From Sphingobacterium sp. CZ-UAM (GTDB lineage Bacteria > Bacteroidota > Bacteroidia > Sphingobacteriales > Sphingobacteriaceae): 64,000 bases of DNA. The position numbers were made by a program, and so were the translations under genes. The DNA is taken from contig NZ_MTCM01000003.1 in NCBI RefSeq assembly GCF_002000245.1, positions 310,001-374,000 on the forward strand, read 5' to 3'. A model generated the notes under the pieces. The model did no database searches, had not been told where the DNA came from, and worked only from the letters and a program-made list of their open reading frames with translations. Shown here piece by piece: positions 8,867-16,666 of the stretch. Each line of letters starts with the position of its first letter. The first letter of the stretch is position 1.

Positions 8867-9901
8867 TTAATTTTTGGCATTGAGTGCCAATTGCTTCAGA
8901 GATGCAATCCATTTGGGATCGTCATTGAGACTTTCGACCAAACAGACTTCTTCTCCACCTAAATCCTTGAATTCATTAGCATATTCCACGCCAATTTCAT
9001 CAATCGTCTCTATACAGTCAGCTACAAATGCCGGACTGAAGACCAATAATTTTTTATAGCCTTTACTAGCGAGGTCATGCAACAGATCGGACGTATAGGG
9101 TTGAATCCACGGTTCTTTGCCCAATCGAGACTGGAAGCACAGGGAGTATTGTTCCTTTCGCAAGCCTAGTTTTTCAACAATGGTCCGCGTCGTGGCATAA
9201 CACTGAGAAACATAACAATATGCGTTGACATTTGTTTTGCAGGAATCACAACCGGACTCAGGGCATTTCAGTTTGCCAGTTGGATCCACTTTACCCAGCT
9301 GTCTAACGGGAAGGCCATGGTAGCTAAACACAAAGTGGTCAAAATGTGAAAGGTCATGTTTTCGGGCATGATCTGCAAAGGTCTCAGCCATTAAATCATC
9401 TGTGCAAAAATTGCTTACAAAACTGATCTCAGGCAGATAATTCCATTTGCGGATCAGCTCCATCACACGGTCTATTACCGAGCCCGATGTGGCTGACGCG
9501 TATTGCGGGAACAATGGGATAACACGAATAGATTCGAGCAGCATTCCCTCCATCTTGCGCAGAGCCGACTCAATGGATGGATTCTGGTAACGCATGGCCA
9601 GTTCGACATGGTACTCCTCACCCAACGACTCCTGCAACAAATCACGCTGCAGTATACTATAATGCATCAAGGGTGATCCAGTTTCTTTATCCCAGATTGT
9701 TTCGTAAATTTTTGCTGATTTTGGTGCACGGGTACGAGCAATAATTCCTTTAACCAATAATGTCCGTTGGAAATAAGGAATATCGATGACGCGGGGATCC
9801 ATTAAGAATTCGGTCAAATATTTTTTTACGTCTGGAGTAGTTGGACTATCGGGTGTACCTAACTGTACTAAAAGAATACCTTTTTTGGCTTTATTGCTCA
9901 T
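8867..9901 (-). CDS. hemH: Ferrochelatase
   Basis: Inserts ferrous iron into a porphyrin in the last part of heme synthesis. 344 residues, normal length. The metal-site histidine is in FSYHGLP near residue 194 and the conserved acid in DCIETIDEIG near residue 295. A run of cysteines (CPESGCDSC, near 212-222) resembles the variable [2Fe-2S]-type or redox cysteine sites of some ferrochelatases, which I cannot verify. Upstream on the minus strand, an exact -7 box (9908-9915) lies 6 bases before the ATG, so the mRNA leader would be only a few bases. Confidence 0.95.
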   Translation of the reverse strand: MSNKAKKGILLVQLGTPDSPTTPDVKKYLTEFLMDPRVIDIPYFQRTLLVKGIIARTRAPKSAKIYETIWDKETGSPLMHYSILQRDLLQESLGEEYHVELAMRYQNPSIESALRKMEGMLLESIRVIPLFPQYASATSGSVIDRVMELIRKWNYLPEISFVSNFCTDDLMAETFADHARKHDLSHFDHFVFSYHGLPVRQLGKVDPTGKLKCPESGCDSCKTNVNAYCYVSQCYATTRTIVEKLGLRKEQYSLCFQSRLGKEPWIQPYTSDLLHDLASKGYKKLLVFSPAFVADCIETIDEIGVEYANEFKDLGGEEVCLVESLNDDPKWIASLKQLALNAKN

Positions 9902-9907
9902 AGCCTA

Positions 9908-9915
9908 CAAAAATA
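9908..9915 (-). promoter_or_regulatory. hemH -7 element TATTTTTG
   Basis: Exact TAnnTTTG match on the minus strand, 6 bases upstream of the hemH ATG. No TTG at the ideal -33 distance; the nearest sequence there is CTG. The predicted leader is very short. Confidence 0.45.
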
Positions 9916-9981
9916 AACAAAAAAGCATGTATCGCAGATTTACTTGCAATAATATGAAATATCTGTGACGGGTAAAATTGT

Positions 9982-10830
9982 CTAGAACGCTTCCAGAGCT
10001 GATTTTACATCTTTCATCAGCCACATAGGTGTTGAGGTCGCTCCACATATACCAATACGGTCACCGGTTCTAAAGACTGAAGCATCCAGTTCGGCAGGGT
10101 CGGAAATAAAGTAACTTTCAGGATTGGCCTTTTGGCAAACTTCAAATAGCACCTTTCCGTTGGAAGACTTCTTACCGGACACAAAAACTATTTTGTCATA
10201 TTGTCTGGCAAAGGCACCAAGATCCTCATATCTATTAGATACCTGTCTACAGATGGTATCATTCGCTTTAACCTCATACCCTCTCCTGATCAGCTCCTCT
10301 TTGATGGCATAGAATTTATCCACACTTTTAGTTGTCTGACTATAGAGCGTAAATGAAGCTGGCAAATCGGCATCGTCCAGCTCAGCTATATCCTGAAATA
10401 CAAGCGCTTCGTTATTTGTCTGTCCCTGTAGACCGATGACCTCCGCATGGCCATGCTTTCCAAAGATCAGGATCTTTTCCTCTTGATCAAAAGAGGTTTT
10501 GATCCGGTTCTGCAATTTGAGGACAACCGGACAAGAAGCATCAATTAGGGTAATATTGTTTTCTAATGCGATACGATAGGTTTCCGGAGCTTCGCCATGT
10601 GCGCGGATGAGCACCTTCTCGTTTTGTAGTGTAGGCAATGCAGCATGATCGATAATACGCAATCCTTTGGCTTTCAACCGCGCGACTTCTTCATCATTGT
10701 GTACGATATCACCAAGACAATAGAGGTAACCGTCCTCTTCCAAAATCTCCTCCGCCATATCGATGGCGTATACCACTCCAAAGCAAAAGCCGGAATCCTT
10801 ATCGATGTCTACTGTTAGATTTAATGCCAT
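9982..10830 (-). CDS. ispH: 4-hydroxy-3-methylbut-2-enyl diphosphate reductase
   Basis: Last enzyme of the MEP pathway: reduces HMBPP to isopentenyl and dimethylallyl diphosphate with a [4Fe-4S] cluster. 282 residues. The three cluster cysteines appear in order: GFCFGV (residue 16), ASCPVVLK (near 99) and TICRQVSNR (near 193). HGHAEVIG and SSNGK match the substrate-phosphate region. It lies 80 bases upstream of hemH on the same strand; each has its own -7 box, so they may be separately started. Confidence 0.95.
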   Translation of the reverse strand: MALNLTVDIDKDSGFCFGVVYAIDMAEEILEEDGYLYCLGDIVHNDEEVARLKAKGLRIIDHAALPTLQNEKVLIRAHGEAPETYRIALENNITLIDASCPVVLKLQNRIKTSFDQEEKILIFGKHGHAEVIGLQGQTNNEALVFQDIAELDDADLPASFTLYSQTTKSVDKFYAIKEELIRRGYEVKANDTICRQVSNRYEDLGAFARQYDKIVFVSGKKSSNGKVLFEVCQKANPESYFISDPAELDASVFRTGDRIGICGATSTPMWLMKDVKSALEAF

Positions 10831-10837
10831 AACATTA

Positions 10838-10845
10838 CAAAGTTA
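10838..10845 (-). promoter_or_regulatory. ispH -7 element TAACTTTG
   Basis: Exact TAnnTTTG on the minus strand, 7 bases upstream of the ispH ATG, predicting a leader of about 3-4 bases. No good -33 TTG was found. Confidence 0.45.
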
Positions 10846-11083
10846 CATATTCGTATCGAATATATTTATTGAATAGATTTGTTTACAGTTGATTTTTTAT
10901 TTTGGTTCATTATCAACTACCAATGAACATATTACATTTTTTAAGACAAAAAGATGCCCAATGGGTGAAGAGGACTGAAACTGTTGGTGCATCACAACCA
11001 AACTAGCCCTTTTTTTATGACCATCTGCACATTAAATTAACACACTAAGACGAATAAATTGTTCCTATATAAGTCTAATTATA
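10846..11083. other. Divergent spacer between ispH and ndk
   Basis: Between the two promoters I see no supported gene. A weak hairpin-like TTGGTGCATCACAACCAA followed by CCC and a T7 run occurs at about 10983-11018, which looks like a plus-strand terminator without a recognisable gene before it. It could be the end of a small RNA or chance. Confidence 0.3.
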
Positions 11084-11114
11084 TTGCATATAAAAAGCAA
11101 TTTATCTAAGTTTG
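11084..11114 (+). promoter_or_regulatory. ndk promoter
   Basis: TTG at 11084-11086, a 20-base spacer and TAAGTTTG at 11107-11114, a full match to the Bacteroidota housekeeping promoter. The ATG is 16 bases beyond the -7 box. Confidence 0.8.
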
Positions 11115-11130
11115 CAAAAAAATTAAAATA

Positions 11131-11550
11131 ATGGCAACTAACAGAACTTTTACGATGATTAAACCTGACGCAGTAGCGAATGGTCACATCGGTGCAATCT
11201 TAAACGATATTATTGCTGGTGGTTTCAAAATCATCGCGATGAAATACATTCAATTATCAAAAGAAACTGCTGGCGCATTTTATGCAGTGCACAAAGAACG
11301 TCCTTTCTACGGTGAATTGGTAGAATTCATGACTTCAGGTCCTATCGTTGCTGCAATCTTAGAAAAAGACAACGCAGTTGAAGATTTCCGCACATTAATC
11401 GGCGCTACTAATCCAGCTGATGCAGCGGAAGGTACTATCCGTAATAAATATGCTAAATCTATCGATGCTAACGCTATCCACGGATCTGATTCTGATGAAA
11501 ATGCGGCTATCGAAGGTAACTTCTTCTTCTCTCAATTTGAAAGATTTTAG
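11131..11550 (+). CDS. ndk: Nucleoside diphosphate kinase
   Basis: Transfers the gamma-phosphate between nucleoside triphosphates and diphosphates through a phosphohistidine. 139 residues, the usual length. The N-terminal [11 protein letters not shown], the [17 protein letters not shown] region and the active-site NAIHGSDS with the catalytic histidine near residue 119 are all present, and it ends in the typical FFFSQFERF. Monocistronic: strong promoter just upstream and a strong terminator 17 bases after the stop. Codon choice is more regular than in neighbours, consistent with high expression. Confidence 0.97.
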   Translation: MATNRTFTMIKPDAVANGHIGAILNDIIAGGFKIIAMKYIQLSKETAGAFYAVHKERPFYGELVEFMTSGPIVAAILEKDNAVEDFRTLIGATNPADAAEGTIRNKYAKSIDANAIHGSDSDENAAIEGNFFFSQFERF

Positions 11551-11567
11551 TCATTAGCAATGCTATA

Positions 11568-11600
11568 AAAAAAGCCTTGTACAGTGTACAAGGCTTTTTT
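11568..11600 (+). terminator. ndk terminator
   Basis: AAAAAAGCCTTGTACA (11568-11583) and TGTACAAGGCTTTTTT (11585-11600) form a near-perfect palindrome with a U-tract. It reads as a terminator from both sides and can also serve the convergent methyltransferase gene. Confidence 0.85.
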
Positions 11601-11648
11601 TATATAGCACAACATGGACTGCTGGCAATTTAGTAACCGATCGATTTG

Positions 11649-12425
11649 CTATCGCCACATAAATCCCCCAATCCTAAAAAAACGGAGGAATTTATTGATC
11701 GCAGTTAGCGCCGGTTTCTTAATCTTCCACTTTAATCCACTTATGCCTGTTGGCGGAGCATCAAAATCCTGTACTGTAGCATTACCCGTTCTCATGTGTG
11801 TTGGCGGCTGCATTTTTCGTTTCTCAACCACCAATATGCTATCATAGTAATGCAAGGAGTTGACCGAGCGTGTAAATTCATTAACTTTTAGTCCACGTTG
11901 CTCAGAATGATGGGCGTTGATGTAATCGATAAAATTCTTACTGTATTCGATAAAAGTGCCATTCCGCTTATGCCCACCACCATAAAAAACTTGGTAAGAA
12001 GTATGCAGGTCTTCACATAAATAGACTCCATCTTCTTTTACATGTCCAAATAACTCTTCAAATGTAATAATCTGTTGCAACATGGTATGTCCGCCATCAT
12101 CTATCAGGATATCTATTGGCGGGATTGACTCTTTCACTTTACGAAGGAATTTTCGGTCTGACTGAGATCCGATAAATATTTCGACGTTCTCCTCTTCCAG
12201 TTCCTTACAATTGGGATTGATATCTACCCCATAGATTTTTGCTTTGTCGCCAAAATATTTCTTCCACATCTGTAAGCTTCCACCCTGAAAGACCCCTATT
12301 TCCAATACAACGATCTCTTTATCTTTAAATCGACGAAAATGACGATCATATACGTCGAAATAATGCATCCATTTGTTGATCAGCTTCGCATTGTTATTCC
12401 GGAAATATTCCTCTAATTCGTTCAT
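11649..12425 (-). CDS. Class I SAM-dependent methyltransferase
   Basis: About 258 residues. The SAM-binding core is visible: VVLEIGVFQGGSLQMW (motif I), IYGVDINPNC (motif II acidic end) and DILIDDGGHT (motif IV). The arrangement resembles the Methyltransf_24 / macrocin O-methyltransferase-like group that modifies sugars, sometimes found near surface-glycan genes. The acceptor is unknown. The frame is open three codons upstream to a GTG (12434), but the ATG at 12425 is a more normal start. A -7 box (TATATTTG, 12475-12482) lies upstream on the minus strand. The protein ends with a basic, aromatic tail (FRIGGFMWR). Confidence 0.75.
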   Translation of the reverse strand: MNELEEYFRNNNAKLINKWMHYFDVYDRHFRRFKDKEIVVLEIGVFQGGSLQMWKKYFGDKAKIYGVDINPNCKELEEENVEIFIGSQSDRKFLRKVKESIPPIDILIDDGGHTMLQQIITFEELFGHVKEDGVYLCEDLHTSYQVFYGGGHKRNGTFIEYSKNFIDYINAHHSEQRGLKVNEFTRSVNSLHYYDSILVVEKRKMQPPTHMRTGNATVQDFDAPPTGISGLKWKIKKPALTAINKFLRFFRIGGFMWR

Positions 12426-12762
12426 ATGAGACACGCTATAAATGGTTTAGACAATTTGTATTTTTGAAGCTAAACAAATATAATCGAAAAGACAAGTTTT
12501 TTTAGAGGAAAACATACGGGTATACAGATCAGATATACAGGTGTGTTTCTTAAATTTAGGCTTTATTTTCCATCAGGGATCTGAGCCCAAAAAGATAAAT
12601 CATTCGCATGAAAAAAATCCACAAAAAGACGGCAAAAAGAGTATTTATTCAAAGCACGGAAATGTGAATAATTCCCTACGAACAAGAAGATTAAACATAG
12701 CTATGAATAAAGAAAAACAGGGCATCCAAAGTATTGGACACCCTAATAGTGGATCTAAGAAC
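12426..12762. other. Spacer between ybeY and the methyltransferase
   Basis: AT-rich. It holds the minus-strand -7 box TATATTTG (12475-12482) for the methyltransferase and the ybeY terminator (12713-12744). An 80-codon plus-strand frame starting with GTG has no promoter and no protein-like composition, so I do not call it a gene. Confidence 0.4.
12713..12744 (-). terminator. ybeY terminator
   Basis: On the minus strand AGGGTGTCCAA-TACT-TTGGATGCCCT followed by GTTTTT. The stem has a two-base internal mismatch. It begins 18 bases after the ybeY stop. Confidence 0.65.
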
Positions 12763-13191
12763 CTAGAAATTTCTTTTCCCTAGATATTCATCTTCTTTAG
12801 CCGTCATCTTCGCTTTATCGGCTGGCTTTTTATCCGGGTATCCGCAAAGGTGCATAACACCATGAATAATGACGCGGTGCAACTCATCACGTTCAGCGAC
12901 CTTAAATTTTTGCGCATTCTCCTGAATGCGTTCCACACTGATAAAAATATCGCCAGCAATGGTATCCTCATCCTCTGATGAATCAAAAGTTACAATGTCG
13001 GTATAGGTATCGTGATTCAGATATTCCTTATTGATCTCCAACAGATAGGCATCCGAACAGAGGATAAAACTCAGCTCGCCTATGCGCTTAAATCCTTCAC
13101 CTTTAATCGCATCAGCGATCCATTGACGGATCTTACCTTTTTCTTTTAGTTTGAAATCTATGTCTTCTGTAAAAAATAATATGCTTTTCAT
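12763..13191 (-). CDS. ybeY: Endoribonuclease YbeY (16S rRNA 3'-end maturation)
   Basis: Single-strand RNase needed for 16S rRNA maturation and late 30S quality control. 142 residues. The family core NKEYLNHDTYTDIVTFD precedes a zinc motif IIHGVMHLCGYPD. The first two ligands, H110 and H114, are present, but the third position of the canonical H-x3-H-x5-H motif is Asp120 instead of His. I believe Bacteroidota homologues often differ at this site, but cannot verify it here. A separate terminator follows the gene; the start is 139 bases from ruvX on the same strand. Confidence 0.9.
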   Translation of the reverse strand: MKSILFFTEDIDFKLKEKGKIRQWIADAIKGEGFKRIGELSFILCSDAYLLEINKEYLNHDTYTDIVTFDSSEDEDTIAGDIFISVERIQENAQKFKVAERDELHRVIIHGVMHLCGYPDKKPADKAKMTAKEDEYLGKRNF

Positions 13192-13330
13192 CAGTAATTA
13201 TTATTAAATGAGCTCGTTGGCCTCGGTTTTGATTCCATCAGCTAAATGGACTTTATGATCATAAAATCGATATTACTCCATCAATAGACGAATCATCTAA
13301 AGCGAACGGCTCATGCGATAAAATCCGTAT

Positions 13331-13744
13331 TTAAAAGTTCCGCCCCTCCATATAGCTCTGCAGGATGATTGTCGCTGACACCGTATCGACCAGGCCTTTC
13401 TGCTGACGGTCCTTTTTCTTCTTGCCGCTTTGAGCGATGGCTGCGGAGGCCATTTTTGAAGTAAAACGTTCATCAATTTCCACAACAGGGATAGCCGGAT
13501 AGGTCTTTTTCAGCTTGCGCACAAACCCTACCACATGCGAAGCTGACTCCGAATCCGATCCGTCCAGTTGTTTGGGTTTACCGACAACGAATGTTTCGAT
13601 CTGTTCCGTTTGGAGGTAATCCGTCAGAAAACTCCAAATATCCTGTGGATGTACTGTTGTCAGTGCCGTGGCAATAATTTGCATTGGATCGGTGACTGCA
13701 ATCCCAATTCGTTTTGTACCGTAATCAAATGCCATTAATCTCAT
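13331..13744 (-). CDS. ruvX: Putative pre-16S rRNA nuclease / Holliday junction resolvase RuvX (YqgF)
   Basis: RNase H-fold nuclease, 137 residues. The N-terminal catalytic Asp is in MAFDYGTKRIGIAV (residue 7), followed by VVGKPKQLDGSDSE (near 53-66) and the acidic VVEIDERFTS (residues 87-96), with the last acid in the GLVDTVSATIIL helix. YqgF proteins process the 5' end of 16S rRNA and have been proposed as resolvases. Nearness to ybeY, another 16S maturation enzyme, fits the rRNA role. A minus-strand -7 box (13763-13770) lies 18 bases before the ATG. Confidence 0.9.
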   Translation of the reverse strand: MRLMAFDYGTKRIGIAVTDPMQIIATALTTVHPQDIWSFLTDYLQTEQIETFVVGKPKQLDGSDSESASHVVGFVRKLKKTYPAIPVVEIDERFTSKMASAAIAQSGKKKKDRQQKGLVDTVSATIILQSYMEGRNF

Positions 13745-13762
13745 GGAAGATCTTTTTTTTTA

Positions 13763-13770
13763 CAAAAGTA
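13763..13770 (-). promoter_or_regulatory. ruvX -7 element TACTTTTG
   Basis: Exact TAnnTTTG on the minus strand, 18 bases upstream of the ruvX ATG. No good -33 TTG. Confidence 0.45.
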
Positions 13771-13894
13771 CAATTTACATTTGAGTATCGAGAGAAGCGT
13801 ATTGAGAATCTGATCCTACACGCAATAGACCTATGAAGAGTCATCATTTTTTTATTTTTTACCGTGTTAAACTTCAATTCACCAAAAAAAACTA

Positions 13895-13902
13895 TAACTT
13901 TG
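13895..13902 (+). promoter_or_regulatory. -7 element TAACTTTG for the deformylase fusion gene
   Basis: Exact TAnnTTTG, 20 bases upstream of the ATG at 13923. No clear TTG at the -33 position. Confidence 0.5.
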
Positions 13903-13922
13903 ATAGACTATTAAAAATATAA

Positions 13923-15149
13923 ATGAGAAAAACAGTTATTGCTGGTCTATTTGTTGCGTTTAGCTTATACGGGCATGCCCAGAGCAATTATGACCAACAA
14001 ATATTAGCACAGCGCAAGGAAAAAGCTGTGGAATTAGCCAAAGAGCAATTTGGTCCATTGAAAGCAGAACAAGTAGCGTCTTTAGATTACTTCCCAGTAA
14101 ATCCAAACTATAAAATTAAAGCTAAGATTGAGGTCTTATTTGATGAACCGGTATTTCGTATGCCCACCTATGATGGTACCAGCAACGAATACAAGCGTTA
14201 TGCAATTGTGACATTTACGCTGAATGGGGCAGAAAGAACATTGAATATTTATCAGAGCGTAGCTTTATTTCAAAATCCTGCCTACAAAAAACATTTATTT
14301 TTACCATTTTTAGATCAGACAAACGGCCAGGAGAGTTATAGTGGCGGACGCTATATAGACTTGTCCACAGATGACATCAAGGGCAACAGCATTGAAATAG
14401 ACTTTAATAAGGCTTACAATCCTTATTGTGCCTACAGCAATGGTTATCGTTGTCCTGTTCCCCCAGTTGAAAACACTTTAGAAACAAAAATTATGGCAGG
14501 AGAGAAAGCCTTTCATAAAGCGAAGAATGAACGACCGGTCAACCTGAATGCCGGACAGGAATTTACAGAAGCTGACAAGAAGATTATTCTATCAGGGGAT
14601 GAAAACACACTTCTTCGTGTATTACAAACTACCGATGAAAAAGATTTAAAGGTATTGAAAGCGACAAGCAGTGATGTTAAGTACAATGACCCATTGTTAG
14701 AAACACTTTCAAAACGGATGTTTGCAACCGTTCGGGATCCAAATCATCCAGGGGTAGGAATAGCGGCACCTCAAATTGGGATCAACAAAAACCTGATCTG
14801 GGTGCAACGGTTTGACAAACCGGAACAACCTTTCGAGTTTTATGTAAATCCAAAAATCCTGTGGCGCTCCAAGCTAAAACGGAAGGGTGCAGAAGGCTGC
14901 CTATCCATCCCCAATCGCAAAGAAGACGTTCTGCGGAGCTATGCGATCCGTTTACAGTACATCAATAAGGAGGGAAAAGTTATTGAAGAAAATATTGAAG
15001 GGTTTACCGCAGTAATCTTCCAGCATGAAACGGATCACCTCTTCGGCATATTATTTCCTGACCGACTGGAAGAGCAGGAAAAAGACAGCTATGTACCATT
15101 GAATGATAAGATTGATTTTTCCATCTTGCCAAAGACTTTGACACCATAG
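13923..15149 (+). CDS. Exported DUF1684 - peptide deformylase fusion protein
   Basis: 408 residues in three parts. Residues 1-20 are a Sec signal peptide (ending YGHAQ, no lipobox). Residues about 25-195 match DUF1684, with its hallmark NPYCAYSNGYRCPVPPVENT near 165-184 and the following IMAGEKAF. Residues about 235-405 are a complete peptide deformylase: motif 1 GVGIAAPQIG near 277, motif 2 EGCLSIP near 324 and motif 3 QHETDHL near 367, with every metal ligand and the catalytic Glu present. Deformylases normally act in the cytosol on nascent chains, so a signal peptide on an intact catalytic domain is odd. It may act on exported N-formyl peptides, or the export signal may be misread. It is divergent from ruvX, a gene often near def in Bacteroidota as far as I recall. 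Confidence 0.85.
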   Translation: MRKTVIAGLFVAFSLYGHAQSNYDQQILAQRKEKAVELAKEQFGPLKAEQVASLDYFPVNPNYKIKAKIEVLFDEPVFRMPTYDGTSNEYKRYAIVTFTLNGAERTLNIYQSVALFQNPAYKKHLFLPFLDQTNGQESYSGGRYIDLSTDDIKGNSIEIDFNKAYNPYCAYSNGYRCPVPPVENTLETKIMAGEKAFHKAKNERPVNLNAGQEFTEADKKIILSGDENTLLRVLQTTDEKDLKVLKATSSDVKYNDPLLETLSKRMFATVRDPNHPGVGIAAPQIGINKNLIWVQRFDKPEQPFEFYVNPKILWRSKLKRKGAEGCLSIPNRKEDVLRSYAIRLQYINKEGKVIEENIEGFTAVIFQHETDHLFGILFPDRLEEQEKDSYVPLNDKIDFSILPKTLTP

Positions 15150-15217
15150 CAACAGATTGATCGAACCGGCTTAAAAAACGCCTATCCTCCTTGAAATCAT
15201 AAATATATCTATAAAAA

Positions 15218-15247
15218 GAGCCCCCATGAATTACTTCATGGGGGCTC
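15218..15247 (-). terminator. asd terminator, possibly two-way
   Basis: Perfect 13-bp stem GAGCCCCCATGAA / TTCATGGGGGCTC with a TTAC loop, between two convergent genes. The T-run follows on the minus strand (asd side); the plus-strand gene may also use it. Confidence 0.8.
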
Positions 15248-15269
15248 AATATGATGGAATCTACTTGAG

Positions 15270-16259
15270 TTAGATCAATCCTTTTTCTGCCAATAGTTCA
15301 GCAACTTGAACAGCATTTGTTGCTGCACCTTTACGCAAGTTGTCTGCTACTACCCACATATTTAGTGTATTTGGTTGTGAGTCATCACGACGGATACGTC
15401 CGACAAAAACTTCGTCTCTACCGTGCGCATCTTTTGGCATCGGGTATTGAAGATTAGCAGGATCATCGACAACGATACAACCACTTTGAGCAGCTAATGC
15501 TGCACGCACATCATTTAAATCAAAGTCATTTTCGAATTCAATATTCAATGACTCGGAGTGTCCACCCATAACAGGGATACGCACAGTTGTTGCTGTTACC
15601 TTGATTGAATCGTCACGCATGATTTTGTTTGTTTCCAAAATCATTTTCATTTCCTCTTTGGTGTAGCCATTTCCCTGGAATACATCGATATGTGGAATGA
15701 CATTCAAATCAATCTGATAAGGATAAGCTTTTTCGCCTTCTTTACCTGCGCGTTCATCCATCAACTGGTTAACGGCTTTAACACCAGTACCCGTTACGGA
15801 CTGATAAGTCGAAACTACGACACGCTTAATTTTATATTTATCATGTAATGGTTTTAACGCCACTACCATTTGAATAGTTGAGCAATTTGGGTTTGCAATA
15901 ATTTTATCATCAGCGGATAACACATCGCCGTTTACTTCCGGAACGACCAATTTCTTTGTCGGATCCATACGCCATGCTGAAGAATTGTCAATAACTGTAA
16001 TTCCAGCTTCTGCAAATTTTGGTGCAAATTCTTTAGACGTATCGCCTCCTGCGGAGAACAATGCAACATCAGGTTTCAAAGCAATAGCCTCAGATGGTGT
16101 AACCACCTTATACTTCTTTCCCTTGAATTCAATTTCCTTACCCTTGCTACGCTCTGAAGCTACTGGAATCAATTCTGTTACTGGGAAATTTCGCGCCGCC
16201 AACACGGTTAGCATCTCAGTACCTACAAGGCCTGTTGCGCCGACTACTGCCACTTTCAT
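15270..16259 (-). CDS. asd: Aspartate-semialdehyde dehydrogenase
   Basis: NADPH-dependent reduction of aspartyl-phosphate to aspartate semialdehyde, the branch point to lysine/diaminopimelate, threonine and methionine. 329 residues. The Rossmann motif VVGATGLVGTEM starts the protein, the nucleophilic cysteine is in NPNCSTIQ near residue 128, and the acid/base histidine is in VMGGHSESLN near residue 230. Alone on the minus strand with its own promoter region and terminator. The neighbouring threonine dehydrogenase uses a product of the same pathway, but the two are divergent and not an operon. Confidence 0.95.
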   Translation of the reverse strand: MKVAVVGATGLVGTEMLTVLAARNFPVTELIPVASERSKGKEIEFKGKKYKVVTPSEAIALKPDVALFSAGGDTSKEFAPKFAEAGITVIDNSSAWRMDPTKKLVVPEVNGDVLSADDKIIANPNCSTIQMVVALKPLHDKYKIKRVVVSTYQSVTGTGVKAVNQLMDERAGKEGEKAYPYQIDLNVIPHIDVFQGNGYTKEEMKMILETNKIMRDDSIKVTATTVRIPVMGGHSESLNIEFENDFDLNDVRAALAAQSGCIVVDDPANLQYPMPKDAHGRDEVFVGRIRRDDSQPNTLNMWVVADNLRKGAATNAVQVAELLAEKGLI

Positions 16260-16322
16260 TTTTGTCTGTGTTTAAATTGTGTATATAAAATTTGTTATTT
16301 TGATTTTGTTTTTAGTTGATTC

Positions 16323-16347
16323 TTGAAGAATGAATTCTTCAAATTTA
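16323..16347 (-). promoter_or_regulatory. asd promoter with a palindrome at the start site
   Basis: Minus-strand TAAATTTG (16340-16347) is an exact -7 box. The perfect inverted repeat TTGAAGAA-TGAA-TTCTTCAA (16323-16342) overlaps its downstream edge and the predicted start near 16336. It may be an operator or form a 5' hairpin in the roughly 75-base leader. Confidence 0.45.
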
Positions 16348-16632
16348 AAAAATATTCAGCAATTACACTATTAAAATAACAAAATATAGCTTATTCCGCT
16401 AAAAAAGTCACAACTGCTCCGTTTTTTTTCCACCTCAATCAAAAATTATAGCTCACGAACCACGGATTTGACCTAAAAAAATTGAAGTGCCAATAATTCA
16501 AAAAAAATAAAAATTTTCGCTGCTCGTTCAAAAAAACAGAACAAACGATTGAAACGGTTTAAAATCTCATAAAAACAGCGCCAAGAGTCTATAAATTAAC
16601 ATTTTTAGAAGACTGTCCTTTGCATCAAACAG
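16348..16632. other. Divergent spacer between asd and threonine dehydrogenase
   Basis: Very AT-rich, with several A and T tracts (for example 16422-16430 and 16500-16515). No frame looks coding. Apart from the two promoters at its ends I see nothing specific. Confidence 0.35.
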
Positions 16633-16662
16633 TTGCTAGATACTGAAAAGCCGTTATATTTG
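16633..16662 (+). promoter_or_regulatory. Promoter abutting the threonine dehydrogenase ATG
   Basis: TTG at 16633-16635, a 19-base spacer and TATATTTG at 16655-16662. Only 4 bases separate the -7 box from the ATG at 16667, so transcription should start at or within a base or two of the start codon. Confidence 0.75.
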
Positions 16663-16666
16663 CATC

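Noticed and set aside
12541..12783. An 80-codon plus-strand frame
   Set aside because: Starts with GTG, has no promoter, reads through the ybeY terminator and into the ybeY gene, and has no protein-like pattern.
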